Shown here piece by piece: positions 22,035-33,271 of a stretch of 64,000 bases of DNA. Source of the DNA: Stachybotrys elegans (Eukaryota > Ascomycota > Sordariomycetes > Hypocreales > Stachybotryaceae); NCBI GenBank assembly GCA_020746835.1, contig JAGPNK010000002.1, positions 1,984,001 to 2,048,000 of the forward strand, in the 5' to 3' direction. The translations under genes were made by a program, and so were the position numbers. Every line of letters starts with the position of its first letter. The stretch's first letter is position 1. Under the pieces are notes generated by a model. The model was not told where the DNA came from. It was given only the letters and a program-made list of their open reading frames with translations, and searched no databases.

Positions 22035-22825
22035 TATTTGATTCCCGTCCAGCGCCAAACGATATCATACCTTGCAAGGGCGATTGTGTTGGTAGTTCAA
22101 TATGGTTATCATGATACCCCAATGTGCAAAAAGAAAGGCATAGATATGGGGAGACGTTCGTCGGTTCGGCGGCTTATAGGTATTAAGTAAGCATCAGTTA
22201 CACACACATACGAGTCATTTCTCATGAATGAGAGACTCCTCTTGAATCGAGTTTTCGTTATCTATATAAGTATTACTATTATGTGGACAACTTTGCTTCT
22301 ATCCTGTGAGCGAAGCCGACATTAAGAAAGAGGTGCAATGGCCGACTCTCCAAATAGATGGTACGGATCTGGGCGTTATTCCCGTTGAAGCCTCGCCATG
22401 AGGCTCCCATTTGAAGATTCGGTATAGGGGGAAAAACGTATCCGGACAGCCCAGTATAATTGGTTTCGTTGTCGCTGTCTATCACATCCCAAACTCATTG
22501 AAACTTCATACTATAGGTATATTCCAGCATTCTTCTACCATATTCTAAACTCGTTGCTGCCTTTCCTTGTTGGGTTACCGGGTAGGGACAACGGGCAGGT
22601 ACTAGTGCCAATGCCACTTTCCAAGTTTCCCCATATCGAGGGGCACCGAGGGGTAACAAGACTGGGAGGCGTCACCAAGGCAGTAATATGTAATAATATT
22701 TATTCATTTGCCTGCTACTCCAAGGAAATCGTCATCGCCAATCACCCCCACCAACGACGCCCTCGCCTCCATCACCACACTTAGAGAGCTTGCGAAGGCA
22801 ACACCCATAACCCCCCCTTCCCCAA
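22035..22825. other. Intergenic region SDR to GET3
   Basis: No firm gene. A minus-strand frame at 22279-22485 has a protein-like composition and is listed as a possible relic in the findings. Confidence 0.5.
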
Positions 22826-23915
22826 ATGTCCACCGCCATCATCTCCGCCGACGACGCGCTGGAGCCGTCCCTCCAGTCGCTGCTCGACCAGCGCTCGCTG
22901 CGCTGGATCTTCGTCGGCGGCAAGGGCGGCGTCGGCAAGACGACGACCTCGTGCTCCCTCGCCATCCAGCTCGCCCGCGTCCGCCGCTCCGTCCTCCTCA
23001 TCAGCACCGACCCCGCGCACAACCTGTCCGACGCCTTCTCCCAGAAGTTCGGCAAGGAGGCCCGCCTCGTCAACGGCTTCGACAACCTCAGCGCCATGGA
23101 GATTGACCCCAACGGCAGCATGCAGGACCTCCTCGCCGGCCAGGGCGACGCCGCCGACGACGTCAACGCCGCCGCGGGCGGCCTGGGCGGCATGATGCAG
23201 GACCTGGCCTTTGCCGTACGCACCACCCCCACCAACCTTTCAACCCTGCTGACCATGCTCCCTGTTTCCTATTTTCTAGATTCCCGGTATTGACGAGGCC
23301 ATGTCCTTCGCCGAGGTCCTCAAGCAGGTCCGCTCGCTCTCCTACGAGACCATCATCTTCGACACGGCCCCCACCGGCCACACCCTCCGCTTCCTCTCGT
23401 TTCCCTCGGTGCTCGAAAAGGCCCTCGCCAAGGTGTCCCAGCTGTCCTCGCAGTACGGCCCGCTCCTCAACGGCTTCCTCGGCGCCAACGGCACGCTGCC
23501 CAACGGCCAGAACCTCAACGAGATGATGGAGAAGCTCGAGTCGCTGCGTTCCACCATTGCCGAGGTCAACACGCAGTTCAAGGACGCCGAGCTCACCACC
23601 TTTGTCTGCGTCTGCATCGCCGAGTTCCTCAGCCTCTACGAGACGGAGCGCATGATCCAGGAGCTCGCCAACTACGGCATCGACACCCACAGCATCGTCG
23701 TCAACCAGCTCCTCTTCCCTAAGAAGGCCAGCGACTGCGACCAGTGCAACGCCCGTCGCAAGATGCAGCGCAAGTACCTCGACCAGTACGAGGAGCTCTA
23801 CGCAGAAGACTTCAACGTCGTCAAGATGCCCCTGCTCGTTGAGGAGGTCCGAGGCAAGGAGAAGCTCGAGAAGTTCAGCGAGCTTCTTGTCAAGCCCTAC
23901 GTACCCCCGGAGTAA
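22826..23915 (+). CDS. GET3: GET3/ASNA1 ATPase for tail-anchored protein insertion
   Basis: Get3 is the homodimeric cytosolic ATPase that carries tail-anchored membrane proteins to the Get1/Get2 receptor in the ER. Exons 22826-23215 and 23280-23915 (intron donor GTACGC, acceptor TTCTAG, phase 0) give 341 aa, the family's size. The protein shows the deviant Walker [11 protein letters not shown] (about 31-40), switch [11 protein letters not shown], switch [13 protein letters not shown], and the inter-subunit zinc site CDQC (about 285-288). The helical Met-rich client-binding subdomain follows the MQDLL segment. It is followed convergently by MPE1. Confidence 0.98.
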
Positions 23916-24469
23916 GAGTTGATACCAAAAGAAATAAAGAAACGAGCAGTTACGAAAACCGGAACCAAAAAGGACCATTAGACTTGTAGCGAGTCAATAT
24001 ATTTCAAGTAATCGTTCACATCACTGAGGGCTTCACATGGTTTTGGCTTGTCACTTGTTTTTATTATAATATGTTACTACTTCATGCCTGCCAAAAGCAG
24101 AAAACCCCTTGGTCTCTTTCATCGTGATAATGCTATCGGGGAGTATTATATACTGTCCATCCCCAGCAACCAAGTAAATATAGTCCTTTGTGCCCGCCCT
24201 TGAGTAACCAACTTCCATCCACGCAAATCAGACTGCCATATGCTCACACCGTGACGCCAATGAATCGTCAAAAATCCTGCCCGGGGCTATGCAAGTACAT
24301 CTAGGGAACCCGAAGAAACAAACAGATAACGCTCGTGGGAGGGGGGTATGTTGAGTGACTCCCCCAGCCGGATGTCGCCCTTGTCGCGGCAATAGTCAGG
24401 TCGCAAACAGTCGTAGGAGCCATCATGTCCCAAATTGTCCGTAAATGAGGGCCGTGAAATTGGCCACCC
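23916..24469. other. Convergent intergenic region GET3 / MPE1
   Basis: Shared 3' region, AT-rich on the GET3 side. No gene or repeat seen. Confidence 0.6.
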
Positions 24470-26485
24470 TTACAGTTCTCGGTAGTCGCTCGGCCGCACC
24501 CTTCGTTGCTTGTTTTGGTGTCGATGAGGGTTTACCGGCTTTCGGAAGTATGCGTCCTCGTCAGCGCCGGTTTGGTTGAAGTTGCCGCCATTGTAGAAGC
24601 CATTCATGCCTCCGGGTCCCATGCCGCCCATGCCTCCTCCGTTCATGCCGGGCCCCATGTTCCCGCCGTTCATCCCATTCATCCCGTTCATGCCCATGCC
24701 GCCCATGTCCCAGCCATTCATACCGTTGCCGCCGAAGCCGCCGAAATTCTGCATGCCCATCATCGGCATACCCATCATGTTAGGCATGCCCATGCCCATG
24801 CCCATATTCATATTCATGTTCATGCCCATGTTCATGTTTGGCATTCCCATCATGTTGGGCATCATCGGCATACCGTTGAACATCATGTTATTCATGCCCA
24901 TATTCGGCATACCGTTCATGCCGTTTGCCATGCCGTTCTGTCCCTGCTGATTCTGCATGGCCTTGGGACCCTTGGGAATCCTCGGGTTCTCCAGGAAGTC
25001 GTCCGCAGGCCGTTTCTTTGCGTTGCTGTCCTCGGGTTTGGCTAGCTCTCCACCCTTGCTGTCTGCTGAGTTGGCCTCGGCTGCGAGGCCCTTCTCACCA
25101 TCCTGAGGTGGAGATGTAGCGGAAGGCTGCGCAGAAGGTGACTTGGTTTCGGCATCCTTGACATCCGGAGAATCGTTATCGTCTGTCTTGACTTCAGCCT
25201 CCGCCTTGTCGCTGGGTTCCTCCCCGACCTCCGCCTTGTCGCCATCCTCCTTAGTTGCTGATGTGGGAGACGGAGGGGGTGAGTTCTTTGACGCTGCTGC
25301 CGTCTCCTTCTCTCTCAGATAGTCCTGGATCTTCTTCGATGCCTCTGCATCCGGCTGCAGGTCATCAATCAGAACACCTTCTGTCTGGCACGCAGGGCAG
25401 ACGAAGTCGCTTTCGATGAGAGCATTGGTTATGCAGTCATTACAAAACGTCTTCTGGCAGCATGGAGTCTTCATGGGCTCTATGAACATTTTCTTGTCAA
25501 TCGGACACTCGAGACCCAGCTCTTTGACATCCTTGTCCTCAGACATTACGTCCTTGGATGCGGACGACGACTTGGTCTTGGCTTGAAACTGCTCCCAGGA
25601 CGCCTTGTCTGGTTCTGCTATGACAAAATCTCCCTCTGCGTTGACCATGATGCCGGAAGGGCGTTTTGACTCATCTCCATCCGTCTGTGCAAGAACAGCA
25701 GCCTTGTCCACTTTCTGCAAGAAAGAACGCGGAATGCCCGTCGTGCGCTTTACGCGGGGGCGGTTGTCAAAGTCCGGGTCATCATTTGTAGGACACATCT
25801 GAATCCAATGTCCTTTATTTCCACAACGATAGCAGATGTAGCCATTTGGAGGATCATGATCCGGGACATTGGCAGGGCGTTTTGCGCCAGGCTTGAACAC
25901 AGGTGTTTGACTGAAGGCGATGGTTAGTACGATGCTTCAATAAGGGGGAGGTTGCGACAGGAATGCAACTTACTGAGACATCTCCTCTTGTTGCGCAGAC
26001 CATTGCTCAGTCTGTGCCGCGAACATGGCAGCCATCTTCTCCTCCTCGGTCATGGCGTTGTTCATCTGGTTGATGGCAGTGGAGCTCAGCTTGGAGCCCT
26101 GAGCTTTGGCTGTCTGCTCTTTGCGACTGGCATTCTTGGCCGTCACGGGCATCTTGCCGGAGACATAGCGGGCTGCCCTACCGGCTCCAGGCTTGAGGGC
26201 AGGCTGCCTCCGAGCAACTACAGTTGTTGAACGGGGGATGATGGTTGTGTCGTCATCGTATACTGAGAAATGGTTAGCATTGGATTACTGCGGCGGGCAT
26301 GAGACGAGCCTACCTTCGTTGGTATCGTCGGTGTAAATGAAGAGATCAAAATCAGTGCCGTCGCCGAGGCCGCTTTTGATGATGATTTCACGCTTCAACT
26401 CGAAGACGGAGATGCCCGTGCCGTCGAAATCTACTCGCGTCGGCTCCCTTTGGGACTTGAACTTAAAAAAGACAGAAGAAGCCAT
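24470..26485 (-). CDS. MPE1: MPE1/RBBP6-type cleavage and polyadenylation factor subunit
   Basis: Mpe1 is a subunit of the cleavage and polyadenylation factor that helps recognise the poly(A) site and activate cleavage. Three exons, 26485-26314, 26262-25974 and 25910-24470, give 633 aa. Joins read DDTNE-VYDDDTTIIPR and EEMSH-QTPVFKPG. Domains in order are an N-terminal DWNN ubiquitin-like fold (about 1-75), a CCHC zinc knuckle CYRCGNKGHWIQMC (about 181-194), a U-box/RING-like CPIDKKMFIEPMKTPCCQKT (about 288-325), an acidic Ser/Lys-rich linker, and a Met/Asn/Gly-rich low-complexity tail (about 470-600) before a basic C-terminus. The DWNN-knuckle-RING order is diagnostic of the family. The Met-rich tail is unusual. 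Confidence 0.95.
24580..24960 (-). repeat. Low-complexity Met/Asn/Gly coding repeat in MPE1
   Basis: Degenerate in-frame repeat of MNG, GMPNM and NMNM units encoded by ATG-AAC/GGC-ATG codons. On the other strand the same bases read as endless CAT (His) codons, which creates a spurious His-rich open frame. Confidence 0.85.
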
Positions 26486-28139
26486 GGTGTATGTAGGCGA
26501 GGCGCCAGATGTGCCACTTCCTGCTTACGAGCACTGAGAGTGACCGCTCCCTAAAAATGGTGAGGTCTGCCGAGATGTAATCGCCGGACACAGCCAAAGA
26601 TCCGGTCGCACAGGTAGGATAGCGAGTACTGGTGGTTAATTTTGAGGTGTTAAAAAGGAAATCTTGTTTTGAGATGGCTTTTCTTCTTCTTTTTGCTTCT
26701 TGGTTGCACTCCAGTGCACTCTCAGCACAGATAAACAGATTTAATCAATTCTGATTGTACGTTGCAGGAGAAAGGAATGTAATGGAAATAGGGTCATAAG
26801 GGCACGATGAATAAAGGAGTACAATAGGCGGCAGCCTAGGGTTGAAAAACGGCCCTTCGTGTTCCTCCTCACTTTCCGTTCACCGCGACAGACAACCTCT
26901 GCACAAGCCAGCACCTTCAGCTAGCCAGTCTCCCGTTTTTAGCAGTCCTCTCTGTCAAGAGTAGGCCAGCGACAGATGGTGTCGATCTGGAACAGCAAGC
27001 AGACGATCGGGGCGTCGTTCGCCACGGGGGGAGAGGGGGGATTGCTCTCGCGTGGGGGAGCGCAAGCAACAGCTGTCCTTGCAGCACCTAAGTCATCAAG
27101 GAAAAACTCGAGACTATCTCAGTCGCCAGACGACGGCGATTTCGGATCTCGCGGCGTCGTGATGTCGTCGATGGGTTGTCGTCGTTCGGAGGGTTGAGCA
27201 GTGAAGAGGAGAGAAATGGGAGGAGAGGCAGAAGCTTCTGGGGTCCAGTAAGTACCGTAACGCCTACCAATTCTGCTTAACAATCCGCGCTCAGACCCAG
27301 TGACCTCTGCTGAAAAACGTTCTTCCGAGACCGGAAGCTCACGTGAGCGCGTTGAACCGTGTCTTGACAGAAGCCGGATCCACCAGCTCTCTGATTGGTG
27401 TGAATTGGGGCTACTGATAACCATGGGCCTGCTCCGCTTCCGTGAAGCTCGGCAACATTTGTAGCCACTGGAAGTCGAGGCCGCTATCAGGCAGACCCAG
27501 CAGTGCTTAGGCTGAGCTAAAAATCGGGCAGCCAGCAGCAGCAGAGGGTGCAGGGGAGCGCAAGGGAGCTTCGGCAGTCCCTCCATAGTGTCATCGGACA
27601 GGTGGGGAGGCCCGGTGACCTCTGGAGCCACGCGACTAGCTCATCATGTCTCTTTACAAGGTGTCACAGCAAATTGGGATGGATGCATCGACTGACTCGT
27701 CTGGAAATAGCCATTTTTCTCTTTTCTTCTTAAGGCTGGATTTCCTGAGGCTGTCTGTCCTATTACAAGACCGGTACTGGTACTGATAGAGTAGTGTTTC
27801 CTCGTCGTAATCGCTTGTCCTTTCTCCTCCTTCAAACCTACATCGAGTTATATGCGCCCCAACGATCGACAGATGCATGAGAATTGTGCTGCTCCCTGGC
27901 CTATTGTTTCTGTGATTTCCTAGTACCGCGCTGCAGTACCGGGCGCTTTCTGCATGGCAAGAGGCGGGACGTGAACTACAAAGTGTTACAGGAGGCTGCC
28001 GTGACCAATACAGCCAGTCTACGGGCGTACAGTCAAACCCAAAAAGAGGGTTTATATACGAATCGAATGGTGGGCGTACTTTGACGTATCTCGCCAACTT
28101 TCTCCGTCGGACATACAAAACCTTTGGCGACAGTTCAAC
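26486..28139. other. Divergent intergenic region MPE1 / Yippee-like gene
   Basis: 1.65 kb with no supported gene. Frames at 26976-27197 (+) and 27119-27631 (-) overlap on opposite strands, and neither shows a recognisable family. A T-rich tract at 26670-26700 and C/T-rich blocks suggest promoter sequence. Confidence 0.5.
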
Positions 28140-28850
28140 ATGGTACGCGAAAGCGGCATCTCGGCGACGAAGCCCATCTTCCCTAGCTACCTACTTCCGA
28201 GCTTCAGCTTTGCCTTGCCCGCCCGGAGGTCCTCGGACTCGTCTTACTCGTCCTCGCCGGGCACTTCCGATGCCTCGACCACGGTAACGATTCCCGAAGG
28301 TTCACCCCCTACCACCCACGGAACCCCCAAGACGCGGCTCACGCGCACTGCAGCGGACACGCTGCGCTGCTCTAGCTGCTCCACGGAGATTGCATTCACG
28401 TCGCAGATTGTTTCCAAGGGATTCACTGGGCGCCATGGGCGGGCGATTCTGGTGGCGCCACCAGCAGGTTCTCAAACGCTGCCCAACATCCGCGTGGGGA
28501 GGAACGAGAACCGCCAGCTGGTGACGGGCTGGCACGTAGTCGCTGACATCTCCTGCACGATATGTTCGAGCAAGCTGGGCTGGAAATACGTGGATGCCAG
28601 GGAGCAGGGACAGAAGTACAAGGTCGGCAAGTTCATCCTCGAGACAGAGAGAGTCATGACATACCGCGAGTGGGATGACATGCCGGTGGACGAGCCTGAG
28701 GTCATGGTGGACGAGTATGGGCCAGGCCGGCAACCGGGGGAGGAGATTGAGTTTGATTCCGGGGACGAGGAGGAGTGCGAGGATATCTTTGCGGGAACAT
28801 GGGATGCAGAGGTGGTGGCCAGACGCCGGAGCCGGACGGTGGTGCGTTGA
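28140..28850 (+). CDS. Yippee/MOH1-family zinc-binding protein
   Basis: Single exon, 236 aa. Yippee domains are small zinc folds related to those of Mis18, cereblon and MsrB. The yeast member MOH1 is linked to stationary phase and to the GID/CTLH ubiquitin ligase; the molecular role in filamentous fungi is unclear. The two zinc-binding pairs are visible: CSSC (near residue 79) and CTIC (near residue 141), with the core GWHVVADISC and LGWKYVDAREQGQKYKVGKF between and after them. The protein is longer than the usual 120 aa: a Ser/Pro-rich N-terminal extension of about 70 residues and an acidic tail (EEIEFDSGDEEECEDIF) flank the domain. Confidence 0.92.
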   Translation: MVRESGISATKPIFPSYLLPSFSFALPARRSSDSSYSSSPGTSDASTTVTIPEGSPPTTHGTPKTRLTRTAADTLRCSSCSTEIAFTSQIVSKGFTGRHGRAILVAPPAGSQTLPNIRVGRNENRQLVTGWHVVADISCTICSSKLGWKYVDAREQGQKYKVGKFILETERVMTYREWDDMPVDEPEVMVDEYGPGRQPGEEIEFDSGDEEECEDIFAGTWDAEVVARRRSRTVVR

Positions 28851-30796
28851 CGAGGCAGAGTCAAGCCAAGCTCGAGGGGTTTGTTTCTGGATGGTCACGT
28901 CTCATCTTTTCTCTCTCTCTTTTTTTTTGTCTTTTTTTTTCTTCGGACGATTCACGCTAAGACCAGGGAGGAACTGGGTATTATATTTTGGGGCGCAGGA
29001 TAAGATGTTTTGCATACTTGACTCACGATGAAGGAATACCCCGAATATGATCTATTAGCAACTCGCGTCACTTAGAAGCACCTAGTTCTGGCATATTCTC
29101 CCGAGGTTATACAATTTTCTTATCAGAGGCTGTTCTACTTGTGCGATGAGCAAATTTTCATGTTCTATTTATTATTATCATAGTTTTATTTTTATTTTTA
29201 TTATTTTCCTGATTTATTTTGTCTACTCCTCTTTTCCACGTCTGAATTGGGAGACAATGATTGCATCGTGCTCCATCTAGGCGCCGACAGAGGAGTCAGT
29301 TCTGTGGCTACTGGTTCCACATCTCTCCTTTTCTCTCTCTTACCATCACAGTCCACGACAGGAAGTGATGTAACCCAGACGTGTTACACGTGTGTGATGG
29401 TTGACACCGCTCTTTGCAGAGGCAGGATAGGGGAGATTGATTGCATGGATGACCAGAACCGCTGGACCACCTCAAATGTTGCCATTTCGCTTGCTAATTT
29501 CTCAAGCAATGGCTCAGAGGCAGGCAACATGCATCAGATGCCCAGGCGATGAAAAGGCGAAATACAAACTTGACGTCGGCCGTCATGGTACCTCCACCGC
29601 CGAGGCTCTAGAAGGATGGGCCATGACTGATGTAAGAGGCAACCTGGAGGTACCTACGCCTATGTACATACTATAGATGTACCTTAAAAAGTCAGGCCAG
29701 ACGGGGGGGTTCGATGTGCCGCCTGTAGGGACCTCGTTAGCGGAGCAGAGCTGATGGCGGGCGTGGGGTTCTTACATACCCGACTGGACAAGCAATCCGG
29801 CAAGATGGGCAAGAGGATACAACCTCCTACGGCAGGATTTGGAGAGATAGCCAAGTTGCCAAGTACCTGCCAGTACCTGTGAGCTGTGACGGGGTGGGCA
29901 TGGTGGGGGTAGCGAGGGGTAGCCTGGGCAGGCCTGAGGTGCTACCGCCAATGACAGAGTCAGGCTGATGGGGAACGTCGTCACGCAGCATGACTTTGCA
30001 GGTGCGTCAGGACACAAGGTAAGAAGGACCTGTGCAAATCTCGTTAACCGACATCATTGTGGTGCAAGAGGTGCTCCAGAATATACTCCAAGTTACATAG
30101 TAGGCATGTAGAGGTAGGAGGAGGAAGAAAATATGACACAAAAGAAAGAAAATGACGGGAATCGATCAAGGGTTGGAATGTAGATGAAAAATCAATATAC
30201 CAGCAAGGTACTAGACCCTGAGGGCCTCTGATGATTGATTGCATGGCTGGGTCGCCTACCAGACAGCATCCCTCGTCACCCTCCTGCTGCAATCCAGCAC
30301 CTCAACCACACCACACCACCACCCAGAACCGAGACCAAGACCACACACACCCGACACCACACCACCACCGATACCGCGCGCAACCCCTCCAAGGCACTGA
30401 CCGAACCACGCCCCTGTCGTGCATACCACCTCACCTGCATCCATCCTGGACTACAAGCTTCTTTCTTCTTTCCTCGTCATCCTACCCTCGTGACCTTCTC
30501 AGCACCTCGTAATCCCCGATACCTCTGCAATTTTTATCCCGAACGCCGCAGCTGGTCCCCGGCCTTCCATCTGATCTTGACCATCGTGGGGGTCCTCAGA
30601 AGCTGCCCCAGCCTACGTACAGTACATACTTGTTACCCTGGTCACCCACATACCTTGCTGTGGCCGGCCCTCCTACTGACGGCATATCTTCCGACCAACT
30701 ACCCTTACACACCGCTCCCCTTCTCCATCGAGCGACGCTTCCAACTAGCTACCTACACCAACATCATTGACTGTCCCCAAGCCATTTTACCCAAAC
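28851..30796. other. Intergenic region Yippee-like gene to neutral trehalase
   Basis: About 1.9 kb without a supported gene. T-homopolymer tracts occur at 28919-28941 and an AT-rich block at 29160-29220. From about 30290 the sequence becomes C/A/T-rich and G-poor, typical of a long transcribed leader for the trehalase gene. Confidence 0.55.
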
Positions 30797-33271
30797 ATGG
30801 CTGAAGAATCGACGACAAACCGTCCCGCTCGTGGTTCCGAGGACTACGGCGTCTATGACGATGCCAAAACCTACTATGCCTCTGATGAGCGCCACCACAA
30901 TCGCTATGGTCCTCGCACAAGGACCTACTCCCAGGTGAGCAGCGCCACCACAGCCGCCATGGGCCGCTGCATGGCTGTGACTGCTGCTGACAAGCCACCG
31001 CGTGGATAGAACAGCTTGATGAAGCAATTCGAGCGAGTCGGCCTGCGTGAACCCTTTCGCAGAGGTAGCCACGGTGAGTAGCTTAGCTCCCTAGCTCGCA
31101 GCCTGCAATGTATCTTTGCTGATCCGCTTGGCCCAGATGAGAGCACAATGGAGCAGAACCGACGATTCCTCATCCAGGTCGAGCCCACGCTGGAGAGCCT
31201 CAAGGCCCAGGAAGACACCGATGGCAACATGCAGATCACAATCGAGGATAACGGACCGAAAGTCATCTCGCTGCGGACAGCCGCCTCTGCCGGCCACAAC
31301 CGCTTCGACGTCCGAGGCACCTACATGCTGTCCAACCTCCTGCAGGAGCTGACGCTGGCCAAAGAATACGGCCGAAAGCAGATCATCCTGGACGAGGGCC
31401 GTCTGAACGAGAACCCCGTCGACCGCCTGTCCCGGCTTATTCGCGATCACTTCTGGGAGGGACTGACCAGGCGCATCGATGCCTCGAGCATTGAGATTGC
31501 CGCTCGCGACCCCAAGGACTGGACGGACGACCCACGACCTCGCATCTACGTGCCGATTGGAGCGCCCGAGCAGTTCGAGTACTACAAGCAGGTTGCCGCT
31601 GACCGACCCGAGATTCGCCTCGACGTGCAGCTCCTCCCTGAGAAGATCACGCCCGAGCTGGTGCGTGACCTGAACGCGAAGCCGGGCCTCCTTGCCGTGG
31701 CTACGGAGGAGATTGAGAACCCCAGCGACCCGGCCGGCAAGAAGACCCTCCGCGGTCTCCCCTTTGTCGTCCCAGGAGGCCGTTTCAATGAGCTGTACGG
31801 ATGGGATAGTTACATGGAGTCCCTCGGTCTCCTGGTGAACGATCGAGTTGATCTCGCCAAGGCCATGGTGGTCAACTTCTGCTTCTGCATTGAGCACTAC
31901 GGCAAGATCCTCAATGCCACGAGATCATACTACCTCTGCCGTTCCCAGCCGCCTTTCCTTACCGACATGGCCCTCCGAGTCTACGAGAAGATCAAGCACG
32001 AGCCCGATTCGCGAGAGTTCCTCCGACGCTCCATTCTTGCTGCCATCAAGGAGTACCATAGCGTCTGGACGGCGGAGCCCAGACTAGATCCTGTGACTGG
32101 TCTGTCTCGTTACCGGCCAGAGGGTCTGGGCGTGCCCCCCGAGACCGAGGCCACGCACTTTGTTCACATCCTCAAGCCCTACCACGAGAAGCGCGGCATG
32201 ACGTTTGAGGAGTTTGTGCAGGCGTACAACAACCGTGAGATTGATGAGCCCGAGTTGGACGAGTACTTTATGCACGACCGCGCGGTGCGAGAGTCTGGCC
32301 ACGATACGTCGTACCGCCTCGAGGGCATCTGTGCTGACTTGGCCACGATTGACCTGAACTCTCTCCTGTTCAAGTACGAGACGGACATTGCCAGGACCAT
32401 CAGGAATATGTTTGATGACAAGCTGGTGATGCCTGCCGAGTTCTGCCGAGGCACACCATACAAGCCGGGCCAGATCCTCTCGTCTGCAGCTTGGGATCGC
32501 CGCGCCAAGCGACGCAAGCTGACCATGGATAAGCTGATGTGGGACGAGGAGGAGGGCATGTTCTTCGACTACAACACGCGCACCCAGGAGCGCTGCACGT
32601 ACGAGACGTGCACGACGCTGTGGGCGCTGTGGGCGGGTATCGCGACGCCGAGGCAGGCAGCCGACCTGGTCAAGAAGGGTCTGCCGAGATTCGAGGCCTA
32701 CGGCGGTCTCCTGGCAGGAACTGAGAAGTCTCGAGGTGAGGTCGGTCTAGAGAGGCCCAACCGACAGTGGGATTTCCCATACGGATGGGCGCCGCAGCAG
32801 ATGCTGGCTTGGACGGGCCTGCTGCGCTACAGCTTCAACGACGAAGCCGAGCGACTGGCTTACAAGTGGCTCTTTATGATCACCAAGGCCTTCGTCGACT
32901 TCAACGGCGTGGTGGTGGAGAAGTACGATGTCACTCGACCGGTGGACCCCCATCGTGTGGATGCCGAATACGGTAACCAGGGATCCGACTTTAAGGGCGT
33001 GGCGAAGGAAGGGTAAGTCAACTACAACTATTCACAGGGATGGGGGAGAAGGGCGGCAGGTTTCTGTGACGAAGAGATGCTAACGATGGTATGATGATGT
33101 AGGTTTGGCTGGGTCAACGCCAGCTACGTGTATGGTCTTCAGATCGTCAACGCTCACATGAGGAGAGCCCTGGGCACGCTGACGCCGTACCCTACCTTTA
33201 TCAAGGCCATCGAGGCAAACGACATGAAGGCACTGGCAGGACTGACCCTTCCCAGGACAGCCGAGGTCTAG
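30797..33271 (+). CDS. NTH1: Neutral trehalase (GH37), PKA- and calcium-regulated
   Basis: Cytosolic alpha,alpha-trehalase that splits trehalose to glucose during germination and recovery from stress. Four exons, 30797-30934, 31010-31073, 31137-33012 and 33103-33271, give 748 aa. Joins read TYSQ-NSLMKQ, RRGSH-DESTMEQ and [16 protein letters not shown] site RRGS (Ser about 66) lies in the N-terminal tail, where yeast Nth1 is phosphorylated and bound by 14-3-3. An EF-hand-like loop [12 protein letters not shown] follows (about 94-105). The two trehalase signatures are present: [14 protein letters not shown] (about 280-293) and [10 protein letters not shown] (about 610-619). There is no signal peptide, which separates it from acid trehalase. 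Both regulatory elements look intact, so cAMP/PKA and calcium control are expected. Confidence 0.97.

Noticed and set aside
24506..25045. His-rich open frame (runs of HAH/HVH) opposite MPE1
   Set aside because: It is the reverse reading of the Met-rich codons of the MPE1 tail, which is supported by clear upstream domains.
27119..27631. 170-codon minus-strand frame between MPE1 and the Yippee-like gene
   Set aside because: No recognisable family, overlaps an equally plausible opposite frame, composition like random GC-rich sequence.
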